A stretch of 64,000 nucleotides of DNA. Origin: an uncultured delta proteobacterium (GTDB lineage: Bacteria; Myxococcota_A; UBA9160; JAFDET01). The stretch lies in the NCBI GenBank assembly GCA_947259215.1, contig CAMYLJ010000008.1, forward strand, positions 271,530 through 335,529. Reading direction: 5' to 3'. Under the pieces are notes generated by a model. The model was not told the origin of the DNA. It saw only the letters and a list, made by a program, of their open reading frames with translations, and searched no databases. Shown one piece after another: positions 50,236 through 58,201 of the stretch; position 1 is the first letter of the stretch; each line of letters begins with the position of its first letter. The translations under genes were made by a program, and so were the position numbers.

Positions 50236-51477
50236 CTACTCGACCGCCGGCGCGGCGGTCGGCGCGCCCTGTGTCAGGGCGCCCCACTCGGCGGGCCGGA
50301 CCCGGCCCAGGTGGATGGCGTGGCCCAGGTCCGTCGGGCGGAACACGTGCACGAGCCCTTCCGGCTCCGCGTCGAGCCCGAGGCTCCACATCAGGTTGCT
50401 CGAGTGGGTGATGAGGATCGTGTTCTCGCCGGTCGCTGGCGGGGTGTTGAGCATGGCCCGCACCTTCGCCCCGCGCACGGCCTGCTCGCCAGCGGGCAGA
50501 CCGTCCCACGACGAGAGCACCGGCGCGATCTCCACCTCCCCGAAGGCCAGGCGACCGGTGTCGACGCAGCGGCAGTACGGGCTGGAGAGCACCTGGCCGA
50601 CGGGGATCTGGAGGTCGCGGAACGCCTCGCCGATGGCCGCCGCCTGGCGCCGTCCTTCCTCGGAGAGCCCGCGCTGGGTGGAGCAGTCGCTGAGGTCCAC
50701 GTCCTCCGCCCGGTCCTGCTCCGGGGTCGTGGCGGCGTGGCGCATCATCAGGACCAGGCCTCCGCTCTGGAGCTCCTCGGCGAGATCCGCCCCCTGCGGC
50801 TCCATGCGCTCGAGACCGGCGACCTCCCGCCACTCCGACGGTTGCACGCTTCCGAGATAGCTCGGGTCCCCGCTGGCGCTGGCGCTGGGGAGGAAGACGT
50901 GGGCCCGGCCCTCCGGACGCGGATCGAGCCCCATGCTCCACAGGATGTTCCCCGAATGGGTGACGAGGACCGTGTTCGTGCCCGGGATCTGCGGGGGCGT
51001 GTCGAGCATCTGGCGCATCTCCGCCCCTCGGGCGGTCTTCTCCGCTACCGGCAGGTCGTCCCAGACCGAGAGGAGCTTCGAAGTGATCCGCGGGGTGTTC
51101 TCGCCAAAGGCGAGCGACGCCGTCTCGACGCAGCGGCAGTAGGGGCTCACCACGATGTTGCCGACCAGGATCCCGAGCTTGCGGAACGCGCGGCCCAGCT
51201 CCTCTGCCTGCAGCCGGCCTGCGTCGGAGAGCACCCGTTGCGTGGCGCACTTCGCGAGGTCCACCGGCCCCGGTCGCTCGGACTCGCGGTCGCTGGCCAT
51301 GTGGCGGATCAGGATCACGTGGCCGCCCGCCCGCAGCTCCTCGATGATCTCCGGCCCGGAGAACCGGGCCGTCCGCTCCGGGGCGCGTTCCGGCTCGGCG
51401 CCGGCAGCCGCGTGGGCGAACAGCAGGGCCCCGAGCAGGGCCGGCCAGGTGGCAGCGCGCACGTGGGCGGCGGTCAT
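50236..51477 (-). CDS. Secreted tandem histidine phosphatase (two domains)
   Basis: The 413-residue exported protein (signal peptide ends AGAEP) contains two histidine phosphatase domains in tandem. Domain 1 has the phospho-acceptor His59 (LIRHMAS) and second His174 (VTHSGNILWSMG). Domain 2 has His247 (MMRHAAT) and His358 (ITHSSNLMWSLG). Both also share C-x-TQR (Cys77, Cys265) and SPYCRC (Cys114/116, Cys302/304), absent from most such phosphatases, so they come from one duplicated ancestor. Both look active. RBS GGAGGAA fixes ATG 51477. Confidence 0.85.
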   Translation of the reverse strand: MTAAHVRAATWPALLGALLFAHAAAGAEPERAPERTARFSGPEIIEELRAGGHVILIRHMASDRESERPGPVDLAKCATQRVLSDAGRLQAEELGRAFRKLGILVGNIVVSPYCRCVETASLAFGENTPRITSKLLSVWDDLPVAEKTARGAEMRQMLDTPPQIPGTNTVLVTHSGNILWSMGLDPRPEGRAHVFLPSASASGDPSYLGSVQPSEWREVAGLERMEPQGADLAEELQSGGLVLMMRHAATTPEQDRAEDVDLSDCSTQRGLSEEGRRQAAAIGEAFRDLQIPVGQVLSSPYCRCVDTGRLAFGEVEIAPVLSSWDGLPAGEQAVRGAKVRAMLNTPPATGENTILITHSSNLMWSLGLDAEPEGLVHVFRPTDLGHAIHLGRVRPAEWGALTQGAPTAAPAVE

Positions 51478-51539
51478 CGTGCTTCCTCCGATCGACGGGG
51501 CAAGGTAGCGCCGCGCCCGATGCCGCCCAGCGCCCGGCG

Positions 51540-52703
51540 TCAGTCCTCGGGCCCGTCGCACGCCGGTGCGCTGCGGGTTCCAGAGAACTCGCTGGCGGCC
51601 AGCAGCCAGGCGCCGACTCCGTGAGGCAGCTGGTCGGCGACGGGCACAGCCGCGTAGAGGTCTGCCACGGGGAGCGTGCCGCCGCTCGTGCCCGTCACGA
51701 CGGTCCCGCTGGCGTCCTCGTGCACTCGGGTGAGCAGCCCGCGCATGCCGCGTCGGGCGGGGTGTCGGCTCCGCCGGGGAAGCAGCTCGTGCCGGACGCC
51801 GCGGGCGAGGGCGTAGGTGAGGAGCGCGGAGCCGGCGGTCTCGAGATAGGTCGTCTCGTCCAGCAGGAGCGTGTGCCAGAGACCGCTCGGGTGCTGGAGC
51901 TCGCCGACGGCGTCAGCCAGCAGGCGTGTCCGGGCCAGCAGCTCCGCGCGCGCCGGGTGCTCGGCCGGGAGTGCGGCGAGCAGGTCGACCAGCGCCGCCA
52001 ACGCCCAGCCGTTTCCCCGCGCCCAGAATGCGCGCGCCTCGAAGGCGGGTACGGGGACCTCCGTGTCGTCGATCCAGGCGTGGGTGAAGAGCCCGCTCTC
52101 CGGATCCTGGAGCACGCGCGCGAAGAGCAGGGTCTGGTGGACCGCCTCGTCGAGGTGGCCCGCCTCGGCCTGGAGCGCTTCGAGCCGCACGAGGAGCGGG
52201 ATCAGATGGAAGAGCGAGTCGACCCACAGGTCCGCGATCACGAAGAACGGAAGCTGTCCCAGGTGCCGGAGCCCGCCGCTCGGCGTGCGCGGTCCCGTCT
52301 CGAAGATGTAGTGGACGGCTCCATCGATGAGCGGAGCGACGGGGGCCTCCTCCCGCAGCGCCAGCAGGACCGCGGACAGCGCCGGGGTCAGGTCGTCGTT
52401 CCAGTAGTAGAGGGGCGGGTCGACCTCGTCCCGATGCCGCTCCAGATAGCGAAGGACGTAGGCCGGATAGCGCTCGTCGCCCGTCACGCGCGCGAGTTCC
52501 AGCAGCCCGAAGGCCGCGACCCCCTCGCCCCAGTCCCAGTCCATGGACGCGGCGGGAATCGTCGCGAGCCAGGTGTCCGCCACCGCGACCGCCACCTCGC
52601 CGACCCGATCGCGAAGCGGCGTCTCCGGGGACGAGGGGCTCCAGCCGAGCAGGACCCCGAGAAGCGCCAGGGGCGCGGCGATCGTCGCCGGGCGTGTCCG
52701 CAT
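51540..52703 (-). CDS. Glycoside hydrolase family 88/105-like
   Basis: The 387-residue protein has an (alpha/alpha)6-barrel outline of unsaturated glycuronyl hydrolases: MDWDWGEGVAAFGLLELAR (about 54-72), LWVDSLFHLIPLLVRL, FWARGNGWALAALVDLL and YLETAGSALLTYALARGV, with the Asp of the first motif and the WARGNGW motif being the usual catalytic features. A signal or anchor helix lies at the start (ATIAAPLALLGVLLGW). It would clear unsaturated uronic residues left by polysaccharide lyases, though none is nearby. It is 62 nt upstream of the phosphatase gene. Confidence 0.8.
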   Translation of the reverse strand: MRTRPATIAAPLALLGVLLGWSPSSPETPLRDRVGEVAVAVADTWLATIPAASMDWDWGEGVAAFGLLELARVTGDERYPAYVLRYLERHRDEVDPPLYYWNDDLTPALSAVLLALREEAPVAPLIDGAVHYIFETGPRTPSGGLRHLGQLPFFVIADLWVDSLFHLIPLLVRLEALQAEAGHLDEAVHQTLLFARVLQDPESGLFTHAWIDDTEVPVPAFEARAFWARGNGWALAALVDLLAALPAEHPARAELLARTRLLADAVGELQHPSGLWHTLLLDETTYLETAGSALLTYALARGVRHELLPRRSRHPARRGMRGLLTRVHEDASGTVVTGTSGGTLPVADLYAAVPVADQLPHGVGAWLLAASEFSGTRSAPACDGPED

Positions 52704-52811
52704 GCCGTCACGTACAGCAAGGCACGTGCCAGTCGCCCTAGGCCCTCCTCGAGCACGTCGTCCCTTCCCGGGGACGGGCCAGGGGCGCATCGTCACGGGC
52801 TCCGCGGGCGC

Positions 52812-53039
52812 TCAGGCGGGATCGCCCCGCTCGAAGAAGTGCAGGCGCCAGGTCCCTGCCTCGAGGTCCTGGCGCAGGATCAGGACGGCGCCGGCGTCGT
52901 CGCGCACGCGGAAGTAGCGGTGGCCCTGGCCGTCCCAGCGGTCCAGCACCTCCTGCACCTCGCGGGCGGCGTTCCCCCAGCCGAAACGGCGGGGTGCGGC
53001 ATCGGGCCCGTCCTGGCACTCGACCCACAGCTCGTCCAA
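52812..53039 (-). CDS. Small DUF6504-like protein
   Basis: The 75-residue product (LWVECQDGPDAAPRRFGW..., VQEVLDRWDGQGHRYFRVRDD..., LILRQDLEAGTWRLHFFERG; quoted in parts) resembles the short DUF6504-type fold, a beta-rich domain often next to nucleic acid enzymes. The TTG start at 53039 is chosen for the GGGGAGG 7 nt upstream; the longer frame is not protein-like. Function unknown. Confidence 0.55.
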   Translation of the reverse strand: MDELWVECQDGPDAAPRRFGWGNAAREVQEVLDRWDGQGHRYFRVRDDAGAVLILRQDLEAGTWRLHFFERGDPA

Positions 53040-53146
53040 CGGGTGCCTCCCCGAACAGGATGCCGCGCTGCGGCGAAGTCCGCTGGGCCCGGTTCGGGAC
53101 CGGCGCGGACCTCCGCTACCCTGGAGCTCCACCCGGAGGAGGGCTC

Positions 53147-53488
53147 ATGAACATCCACAACGACCACTTCTCCAACGAGGACGACGCCCGGGCGGAGATC
53201 GAGGCGGCCGGCTTCTGGCCGATCAAGATCGAGTTTCCGCCCGAGAAGAACGACGACCACTGGCACGACTTCGACTCCATGCTCTACGTGCTGGAGGGCG
53301 AGCTGACGGTCCACGAGGCCGAGAGCGGCGAGACCTGCGTCTGCGGGCCGGGGACGCGGATCGTGGCCAAGGCCGGCGTGCTGCACCACGAGGAGCACTC
53401 GGGCTACAAGGCCCTGATCGGCCTCTCCGTCGAGCCGGCGAAGCTCAGCCAGCCGCTCAACAAGCCGCCGCCGGTGCGTCTGCCGTAG
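53147..53488 (+). CDS. Cupin-domain protein
   Basis: The 113-residue protein is a single cupin barrel. The first motif has metal-type residues HWHDFDSMLYVLEGE (His42, His44, Glu55 in order) and the second GVLHHEEHSGYKA supplies another His, so a bound metal is likely. Family members include dioxygenases, isomerases and sugar-binding sensors; role unknown. RBS GGAGGAGGG. Its end overlaps the convergent SGNH gene by 32 nt. Confidence 0.8.
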   Translation: MNIHNDHFSNEDDARAEIEAAGFWPIKIEFPPEKNDDHWHDFDSMLYVLEGELTVHEAESGETCVCGPGTRIVAKAGVLHHEEHSGYKALIGLSVEPAKLSQPLNKPPPVRLP

Positions 53489-54581
53489 ACGCGCCGCGGG
53501 CCGCCGCCTGGTTTCCGGTCAGCACGCCGGCCTCGTCGAGTGTCTCGGCCACCCCCGCCGCGAACGCGGACATTCCCCGCACGCTGAGATGGCAGACGTC
53601 GTTCCAGCTGGCGCGATCCCGGGGCATGCGCGCCTCCTGGTCCAGGAACAGGACCTCCGGGTGTGTGGCTGCCAGCTCCCGAATCGCCTGGTTGTGGGCG
53701 CGCAGGCCCGGCGCCACGTGCTCCGGCTGGCCCCAGCCCTCCACGGGCACGCGGTGGGTCGCGTAGTCCAGCTCGCGGCGCCGAAAGGCCCGCTTCGAGT
53801 AGTCCGGCGGCAGGTGCCAGGCGTAGGTCATCAACAGCAGCGGCTCGCCGCGCTCGCGGGCCAGCGCGAGGATGGCCGCCAGGTTGGCGCGGAAGGCGGG
53901 CACGGTCTTCAGCGTATCGCCGTACTGCGCGCGCTCGTGCAGGGAGTCCGGGGGGATCGGGCGGTAGTGTCCCAGCAGCTTCTCGACCGCGATCCGTGCG
54001 TTGTGCAGCAGGTAGGGCAGGGCCGTCCAGCGCAGCAGGTCGCGATGCTCCTCCACCCAGTTCACCCGGCGGTACCACTCGATGTGCCCGTAGTCGTCGC
54101 GGTAGTCCGCCTCGGCGACGTTGTTGGCGCGCAAGTCGTTGATCCCGTGGTAGACGATCACCAGATCGAAGCGCGCGTCGTCCAGCTGGCGGTACTTGAT
54201 CAGGCTGTCCCGCGTGTTGAGAGCGGCCTTGGCCAGGTTGTGGACGCGTACCTCGCGCCGGCTCCGCAGCGCCAGCTCCTCTCGCAGGGCCGCCTCGAAC
54301 GGGCCGTAGCGGTCGTGAAGCGCGGAGCCGGCCAGGACCAGCACGTCGAAGATCTCGTCGTCGCTTCGGATCTCCCGGTGCAGGGGTCCTCGCAGATCCC
54401 GGTAGAAGGACTCGCTCAAGACAGCCGCGGGGTTCGCCAACGGGGCGCCCGCAGCGGACGCCGCGTAGACCCGGCTCGCTCCCTCGAGCAGGGCTACCAG
54501 CACGAGTGCGAGGATCGCCCAGAAGAGGAGCCGCCGGGACGCACCCGCGGCTTCGGGGTGCCGGTCGGGACCGGACTCCAT
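53457..54581 (-). CDS. SGNH-hydrolase-like protein with membrane anchor
   Basis: The 374-residue protein has one N-terminal membrane helix (LLFWAILALVLVALLEGASR). The hydrolase domain has Ser86 (LVLAGSALHD, block I), VYHGINDLR (block III with Asn) and the catalytic pair Asp328/His331 (NDVCHLS), so an acyl ester or acetyl esterase acting outside the membrane is likely. Its ATG overlaps the radical SAM stop by 1 nt (TGATG), which ties the two functions together, perhaps in envelope lipid or glycan modification. Confidence 0.8.
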   Translation of the reverse strand: MESGPDRHPEAAGASRRLLFWAILALVLVALLEGASRVYAASAAGAPLANPAAVLSESFYRDLRGPLHREIRSDDEIFDVLVLAGSALHDRYGPFEAALREELALRSRREVRVHNLAKAALNTRDSLIKYRQLDDARFDLVIVYHGINDLRANNVAEADYRDDYGHIEWYRRVNWVEEHRDLLRWTALPYLLHNARIAVEKLLGHYRPIPPDSLHERAQYGDTLKTVPAFRANLAAILALARERGEPLLLMTYAWHLPPDYSKRAFRRRELDYATHRVPVEGWGQPEHVAPGLRAHNQAIRELAATHPEVLFLDQEARMPRDRASWNDVCHLSVRGMSAFAAGVAETLDEAGVLTGNQAAARGASTADAPAAAC

Positions 54582-56368
54582 CAGGTCGTGAGGGGCCTTT
54601 CCCCGGCCGCCCGCCGCCCGCCGCCCGCGGCCGCCGATCGCCCGCGGCTCTTCGCCGCCGCGGCTTGGGCGGAGGTGGTCTGGGTGAAGAGCTCGAGCGT
54701 CGCCAGCTCCGGCTGTTCCACGGGAGTCATGGCGACGTCGCTGTAGCTGTGGACGTCGGGATCGCTCTTGATCTGGCGTCGCACGCGGCGGAACTTCATG
54801 AACAGGGCGAGTACGCGTGCCTGGGTGGAGAGTGTCTCCCAGATGCGACGCGGGTAGTAGGAGAACGGGCTCTGGAGGGGCAGGCCCGGGCGTCGATCGC
54901 GCCGGCCCTTGAGGCGCAGGAAGCCGCCGTCCAGCGGATGGATCTTCTCGTACGTGATGCAGGCGTAGAACCAGAGCAGCGAATCCCGCCGCCGGCTGAG
55001 GCCCTTGCCGCGCGCGCGGCGCATCACCGTCTCGATGTGTTCCGGCGTGTAGTAGGTCTGCCAGGCGCGGTCGACGGCGTCCTTCCACGCCTCGGGCGAC
55101 ATCTGGGGATGCGCCGTCGTGACGTGCATCGTGTCGTACTTGTTCATGTCCGGGTCCATCCACACGCCCTGCTGGTGCAGGCGCTGATGGTCTTCCGATC
55201 CGGGCAGCGGCGTGAGGACGAAGAACTCGAGCAGGTCGATGGGGAGCTCGCGCTTGATGATCTCGATGTCGCGCACGATGCTCTCGGGCGTGTCGCTGGG
55301 GAAGCCCAGGATGTAGCCCCCGAGCGTCATCACCCCCGCGTCGTGCCAGGCCTGGAGCATCGTGCGGTACTCGGTGATCCGGTTCTGGCGCTTCTTGGCC
55401 CCGGCCAGGGCGTCCGGGTTGATGCTCTCCATGCCGAGGAAGGCCCGCGCCACGCCGGCCCGCCCGCACTTCTCGATGAAGCCCGGGATCTTGTGGCACA
55501 TGGTGTCCACCTGGATGGTGAGCTTGATCTTCAGCCCCTCCTCCCGGAGCTGGATCACCCGATCCAGGATCGGCTCCCAGTCGGCGTTGCGCACGAAGTT
55601 GTCGTCGGTGACGAAGAAGCCGTGGATCCCCTGGGCGACGTTGGCCCGCAGCAGCCGCTCCACGTCGTCGGCGCTGCGCCGACGCGACGCGTGGCCCTGG
55701 ACGTTGATGATGGTGCAGAAGCTGCACGAGAAGGGGCAGCCGCGTCCTGCGTCGAAGCTGGTGGTGGCACCGGCCGTGCGTCGGACCTGGGCGGCCCGCA
55801 GCAGGGGCGGCGGTGTCCCGCGCAGGTCGGGCAGGTCCTTCATGAAGTTGTAGACCGGCTTCAGCGCGCCGCGGGAGGCGTCCTGGATCAGTCCCTCCAG
55901 GCGTCCCTCGGCTTCGCCAGCGAACAGCGAGATGCCCAGGTCGAGAGCCTCCTGCAGGTCCGGAGGCAGGTCGGGCAGCATGGCGAGACAGCCGCTCACG
56001 TGGAAGCCCCCGATGCACACCTGCACGCCGAGCGCGCGCAGCTGACGGGCCAGGTCCACGGAGCGCGGGAACTGGTTCGACTGCACGCCCACCATTCCGA
56101 CCAGCCCGAGGCCGCCGCTGCGACGGATCTGCTTCGCGATCCGTGCGGGGTGGATGCGCGTGTTGCTCTCGTCGTAGACGGACACGACGATCTCGACGTC
56201 GTCGCCCAGGACCCGCCGATCGGCGCAGTCCATGGCGAGGCCGTTCAGGACCGCCAGGCTGTTCGACGGGATGGCCGAGCGCAGCCAGCGGATCGGGTAG
56301 CCGTCGTCGTCGTAGTGCGAGGGCTTGATCAGGACGAGCTGGAACGCCCGCTTCGCCGCGCTGCCCAA
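54581..56368 (-). CDS. B12-binding radical SAM enzyme
   Basis: The 595-residue enzyme has an N-terminal cobalamin-binding-like domain (GMVGVQSNQFPRSVDLARQLR..., VCIGGFHVSG, about 85-125) and a radical SAM core with C211xxxC215xxC218 (GCPFSCSFC). GGYILGFPSDTPESI is the late SAM-binding region. It ends in a low-complexity Ser/Ala/Arg tail. Relatives methylate unreactive carbons, for example in hopanoids, or act in thioether and lipid chemistry. TTG start: no better start lies in frame. Translationally coupled to the SGNH hydrolase downstream. Confidence 0.85.
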   Translation of the reverse strand: MGSAAKRAFQLVLIKPSHYDDDGYPIRWLRSAIPSNSLAVLNGLAMDCADRRVLGDDVEIVVSVYDESNTRIHPARIAKQIRRSGGLGLVGMVGVQSNQFPRSVDLARQLRALGVQVCIGGFHVSGCLAMLPDLPPDLQEALDLGISLFAGEAEGRLEGLIQDASRGALKPVYNFMKDLPDLRGTPPPLLRAAQVRRTAGATTSFDAGRGCPFSCSFCTIINVQGHASRRRSADDVERLLRANVAQGIHGFFVTDDNFVRNADWEPILDRVIQLREEGLKIKLTIQVDTMCHKIPGFIEKCGRAGVARAFLGMESINPDALAGAKKRQNRITEYRTMLQAWHDAGVMTLGGYILGFPSDTPESIVRDIEIIKRELPIDLLEFFVLTPLPGSEDHQRLHQQGVWMDPDMNKYDTMHVTTAHPQMSPEAWKDAVDRAWQTYYTPEHIETVMRRARGKGLSRRRDSLLWFYACITYEKIHPLDGGFLRLKGRRDRRPGLPLQSPFSYYPRRIWETLSTQARVLALFMKFRRVRRQIKSDPDVHSYSDVAMTPVEQPELATLELFTQTTSAQAAAAKSRGRSAAAGGGRRAAGERPLTT

Positions 56369-56499
56369 GGAACCCCCATCGTCTCGATTTCACACGGGAA
56401 AGCCGCTGGCCTCGGGGAGGGACGCCGCGGGTCGGAAACCGGGACCCCGGGAAGGTACCGGACGGGCGGGCAGGGCGCCTTCGGGCCGGGGGCCGCGCT

Positions 56500-57018
56500 C
56501 TAGCCGGAGGCGTCGGGGAACTCCCGGTCCTTCACGAACATCGCGGTCTGATCGCCGACGTAGACCAGGTCGTCGCCCTGCCAGAAGTGGAACTCGTAGC
56601 GGAGCACCACCCGGCGCGGGCCCACCCGCGCCCGGGTCTCGCGCGAGGTCAGGCGCACGTCGGCCCCGCGGCTCACCAGGCGCTTGAAGTCGGCCCGGTG
56701 GATGCGGTTCCCGAACCCGGCCCAGCCGTCGTCCCAGCGGCAGCCGTGGAAGAACCACGCGTGCAGGCAGCCGAGGGAGCCGGTCGCCATGATGATCTCC
56801 CCGGCCGTGACGTGGGACGGGTGCTCCGGCCGCACCCGCTGCAGGTCCGCCAGCGGCAGCGGGCCCTGGGTGCCCAGTCGGGCCTCGATCTCGTGCTGCT
56901 CGCGATCGAGGCGCGTCACCTCGTCGATCAGGAAGGCGGAGCGCTCGTACATGAACGTGTCCAGGAAGTGCTCCATCTCCTCCGGGCTGTAGGGCCCGGG
57001 CACCGCTTGCTTCTCCAC
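56500..57018 (-). CDS. Hotdog-fold thioesterase/dehydratase-like protein
   Basis: The 172-residue protein has the hotdog outline (HPSHVTAGEIIMATGSLGCLHAW helix, then FKRLVSRGADVRLTSRETRARV and VVLRYEFHFWQGDDLVYVGDQTAMF strands). This is a fold used by thioesterases and hydroxyacyl dehydratases; the catalytic residue cannot be fixed. GTG start with GGGAGGCG upstream. A -10 TAGCAT (57057-57052) is shared in part with the divergent small gene. Confidence 0.65.
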   Translation of the reverse strand: MEKQAVPGPYSPEEMEHFLDTFMYERSAFLIDEVTRLDREQHEIEARLGTQGPLPLADLQRVRPEHPSHVTAGEIIMATGSLGCLHAWFFHGCRWDDGWAGFGNRIHRADFKRLVSRGADVRLTSRETRARVGPRRVVLRYEFHFWQGDDLVYVGDQTAMFVKDREFPDASG

Positions 57019-57051
57019 CGCACGCCTCCCGACCGGATCCGCGTGGGCCAG

Positions 57052-57061
57052 ATGCTACCCT
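57052..57061. promoter_or_regulatory. Overlapping divergent -10 elements
   Basis: TACCCT (57056-57061, plus) ends 7 nt before GTG 57069, leaderless; TAGCAT (57057-57052, minus) serves the hotdog gene. They share the central TA, as at 5009-5018. Confidence 0.5.
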
Positions 57062-57068
57062 TCCAGCT

Positions 57069-57317
57069 GTGGCACGCCGCTCCCCCAGCGACTCCCGGCA
57101 GCGCGCCATCGTCGTGTCTTCCGCGCGCACACCGGGGCGAATCCTGCGCGAGCACGCTCCGGAGCTGCTCGGTCCCCTGACGGCACCGGCAGCACCGCCG
57201 CCGGTGCAGCGCTCCTGGGGCCGGCGGATCTTCGGAGCCCTGCTGCTCGCCGGGACCGTGGGCCTTTCTTCGTGTCAGGCGCTGGTGTCGGCCATCTCGC
57301 CGGGGATCTACGGCTGA
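57069..57317 (+). CDS. Small membrane or lipoprotein-like protein, unknown
   Basis: The 82-residue product has a basic N-terminal half (SPSDSRQRAIVVSSARTPG) and one hydrophobic segment (IFGALLLAGTVGLSSCQ) with a Cys after a lipobox-like LSSC. The leaderless GTG start makes it likely to be expressed. It ends before the XpaC-like gene. No family recognised. Confidence 0.5.
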   Translation: MARRSPSDSRQRAIVVSSARTPGRILREHAPELLGPLTAPAAPPPVQRSWGRRIFGALLLAGTVGLSSCQALVSAISPGIYG

Positions 57318-57388
57318 GCGGCCGGAGCGCGGACGCGCACGCGGGCCGGCGCGCCACCCGGGCTCGCCCTTCCATCGCCGAGGCGTTC

Positions 57389-58201
57389 GTGCGTCGGGCG
57401 CGGGAGTGGTCGCCCCGGGGTCTGCTCCTCTACGTGCTGCCGCTTCCGCTCCTGCCCGCCCTCGGCGTGTCGCTCCTGCGCGGCGACTTCGAGCAGATCG
57501 TGGGCCAGCTCGGCTCCCTGGCCGCCTGCTGGGGCGCAGCGGTCCTGACCCGCCGCGGCTTGCGTGCCGAGGCGGTCTACCGCCACCGCCGCATCGCCCG
57601 TGCGCCGGTGCCGCGCAAGGCTGCGGCGGCGCTGCTGCTCGGCGCGGGTGTGGCCGCGGGCGCGCATTTCGCCGTGGGCCACGACTGGCCGCTGGCGGCG
57701 CTGCTCGGCGCCGGGGGCATGGCGGGCTTCGTCATGGCCTACGGGCTCGATCCGCTGCGCGCGAAGCGCGCCGCGCCGGAGCGCGGGGGCGCCGACCCGG
57801 AGGTGCTGAAGACCCTGGAGGAGGCCGAGTCCCGCATTGCCCGCATCGAGGCCGCCACCCGGCGGATCCCGTCGACGGAGCTCTCGGCACGCTTGGAGCG
57901 CATCGCGGGCTCCGCCCGCGGCGTGGTGGACCTGCTGGAGCAGGACCCGCGCGACCTTCCCCGCGCACGCCGCTTCCTGAACGTCTACCTGAGCGGCGCC
58001 CAGGAGGTGACCGAGCGCTACGCCCGCACCCATCCGCTCACGCCCGAGGGCGAGCTGGACGACCGCTTCGCACGCGTGCTCGATACCATCGAGGGCGTCT
58101 TCGAAGAGCAGCGCCGCCACCTGCTGGAGGACGAAGTCCTCGACCTGGACGTGCAGATCGAGGTGCTCTCGCGTCAGCTCGAGAGCGAGGGCGTGAGATG
58201 A
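57389..58201 (+). CDS. XpaC-like membrane protein
   Basis: The 270-residue protein has paired N-terminal membrane helices (LLLYVLPLPLLPALGVSLL, then ALLLGAGVAAGAHFAVG) and a long charged C-terminal coiled-coil region (EAESRIARIEAATRRIPST... to the end), matching XpaC, usually found in an operon with TelA. It overlaps telA by 4 nt (ATGA), which supports the name. Start is uncertain: GTG 57389 has GAGGCG just upstream; an open frame extends to 57272. Confidence 0.7.
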   Translation: MRRAREWSPRGLLLYVLPLPLLPALGVSLLRGDFEQIVGQLGSLAACWGAAVLTRRGLRAEAVYRHRRIARAPVPRKAAAALLLGAGVAAGAHFAVGHDWPLAALLGAGGMAGFVMAYGLDPLRAKRAAPERGGADPEVLKTLEEAESRIARIEAATRRIPSTELSARLERIAGSARGVVDLLEQDPRDLPRARRFLNVYLSGAQEVTERYARTHPLTPEGELDDRFARVLDTIEGVFEEQRRHLLEDEVLDLDVQIEVLSRQLESEGVR

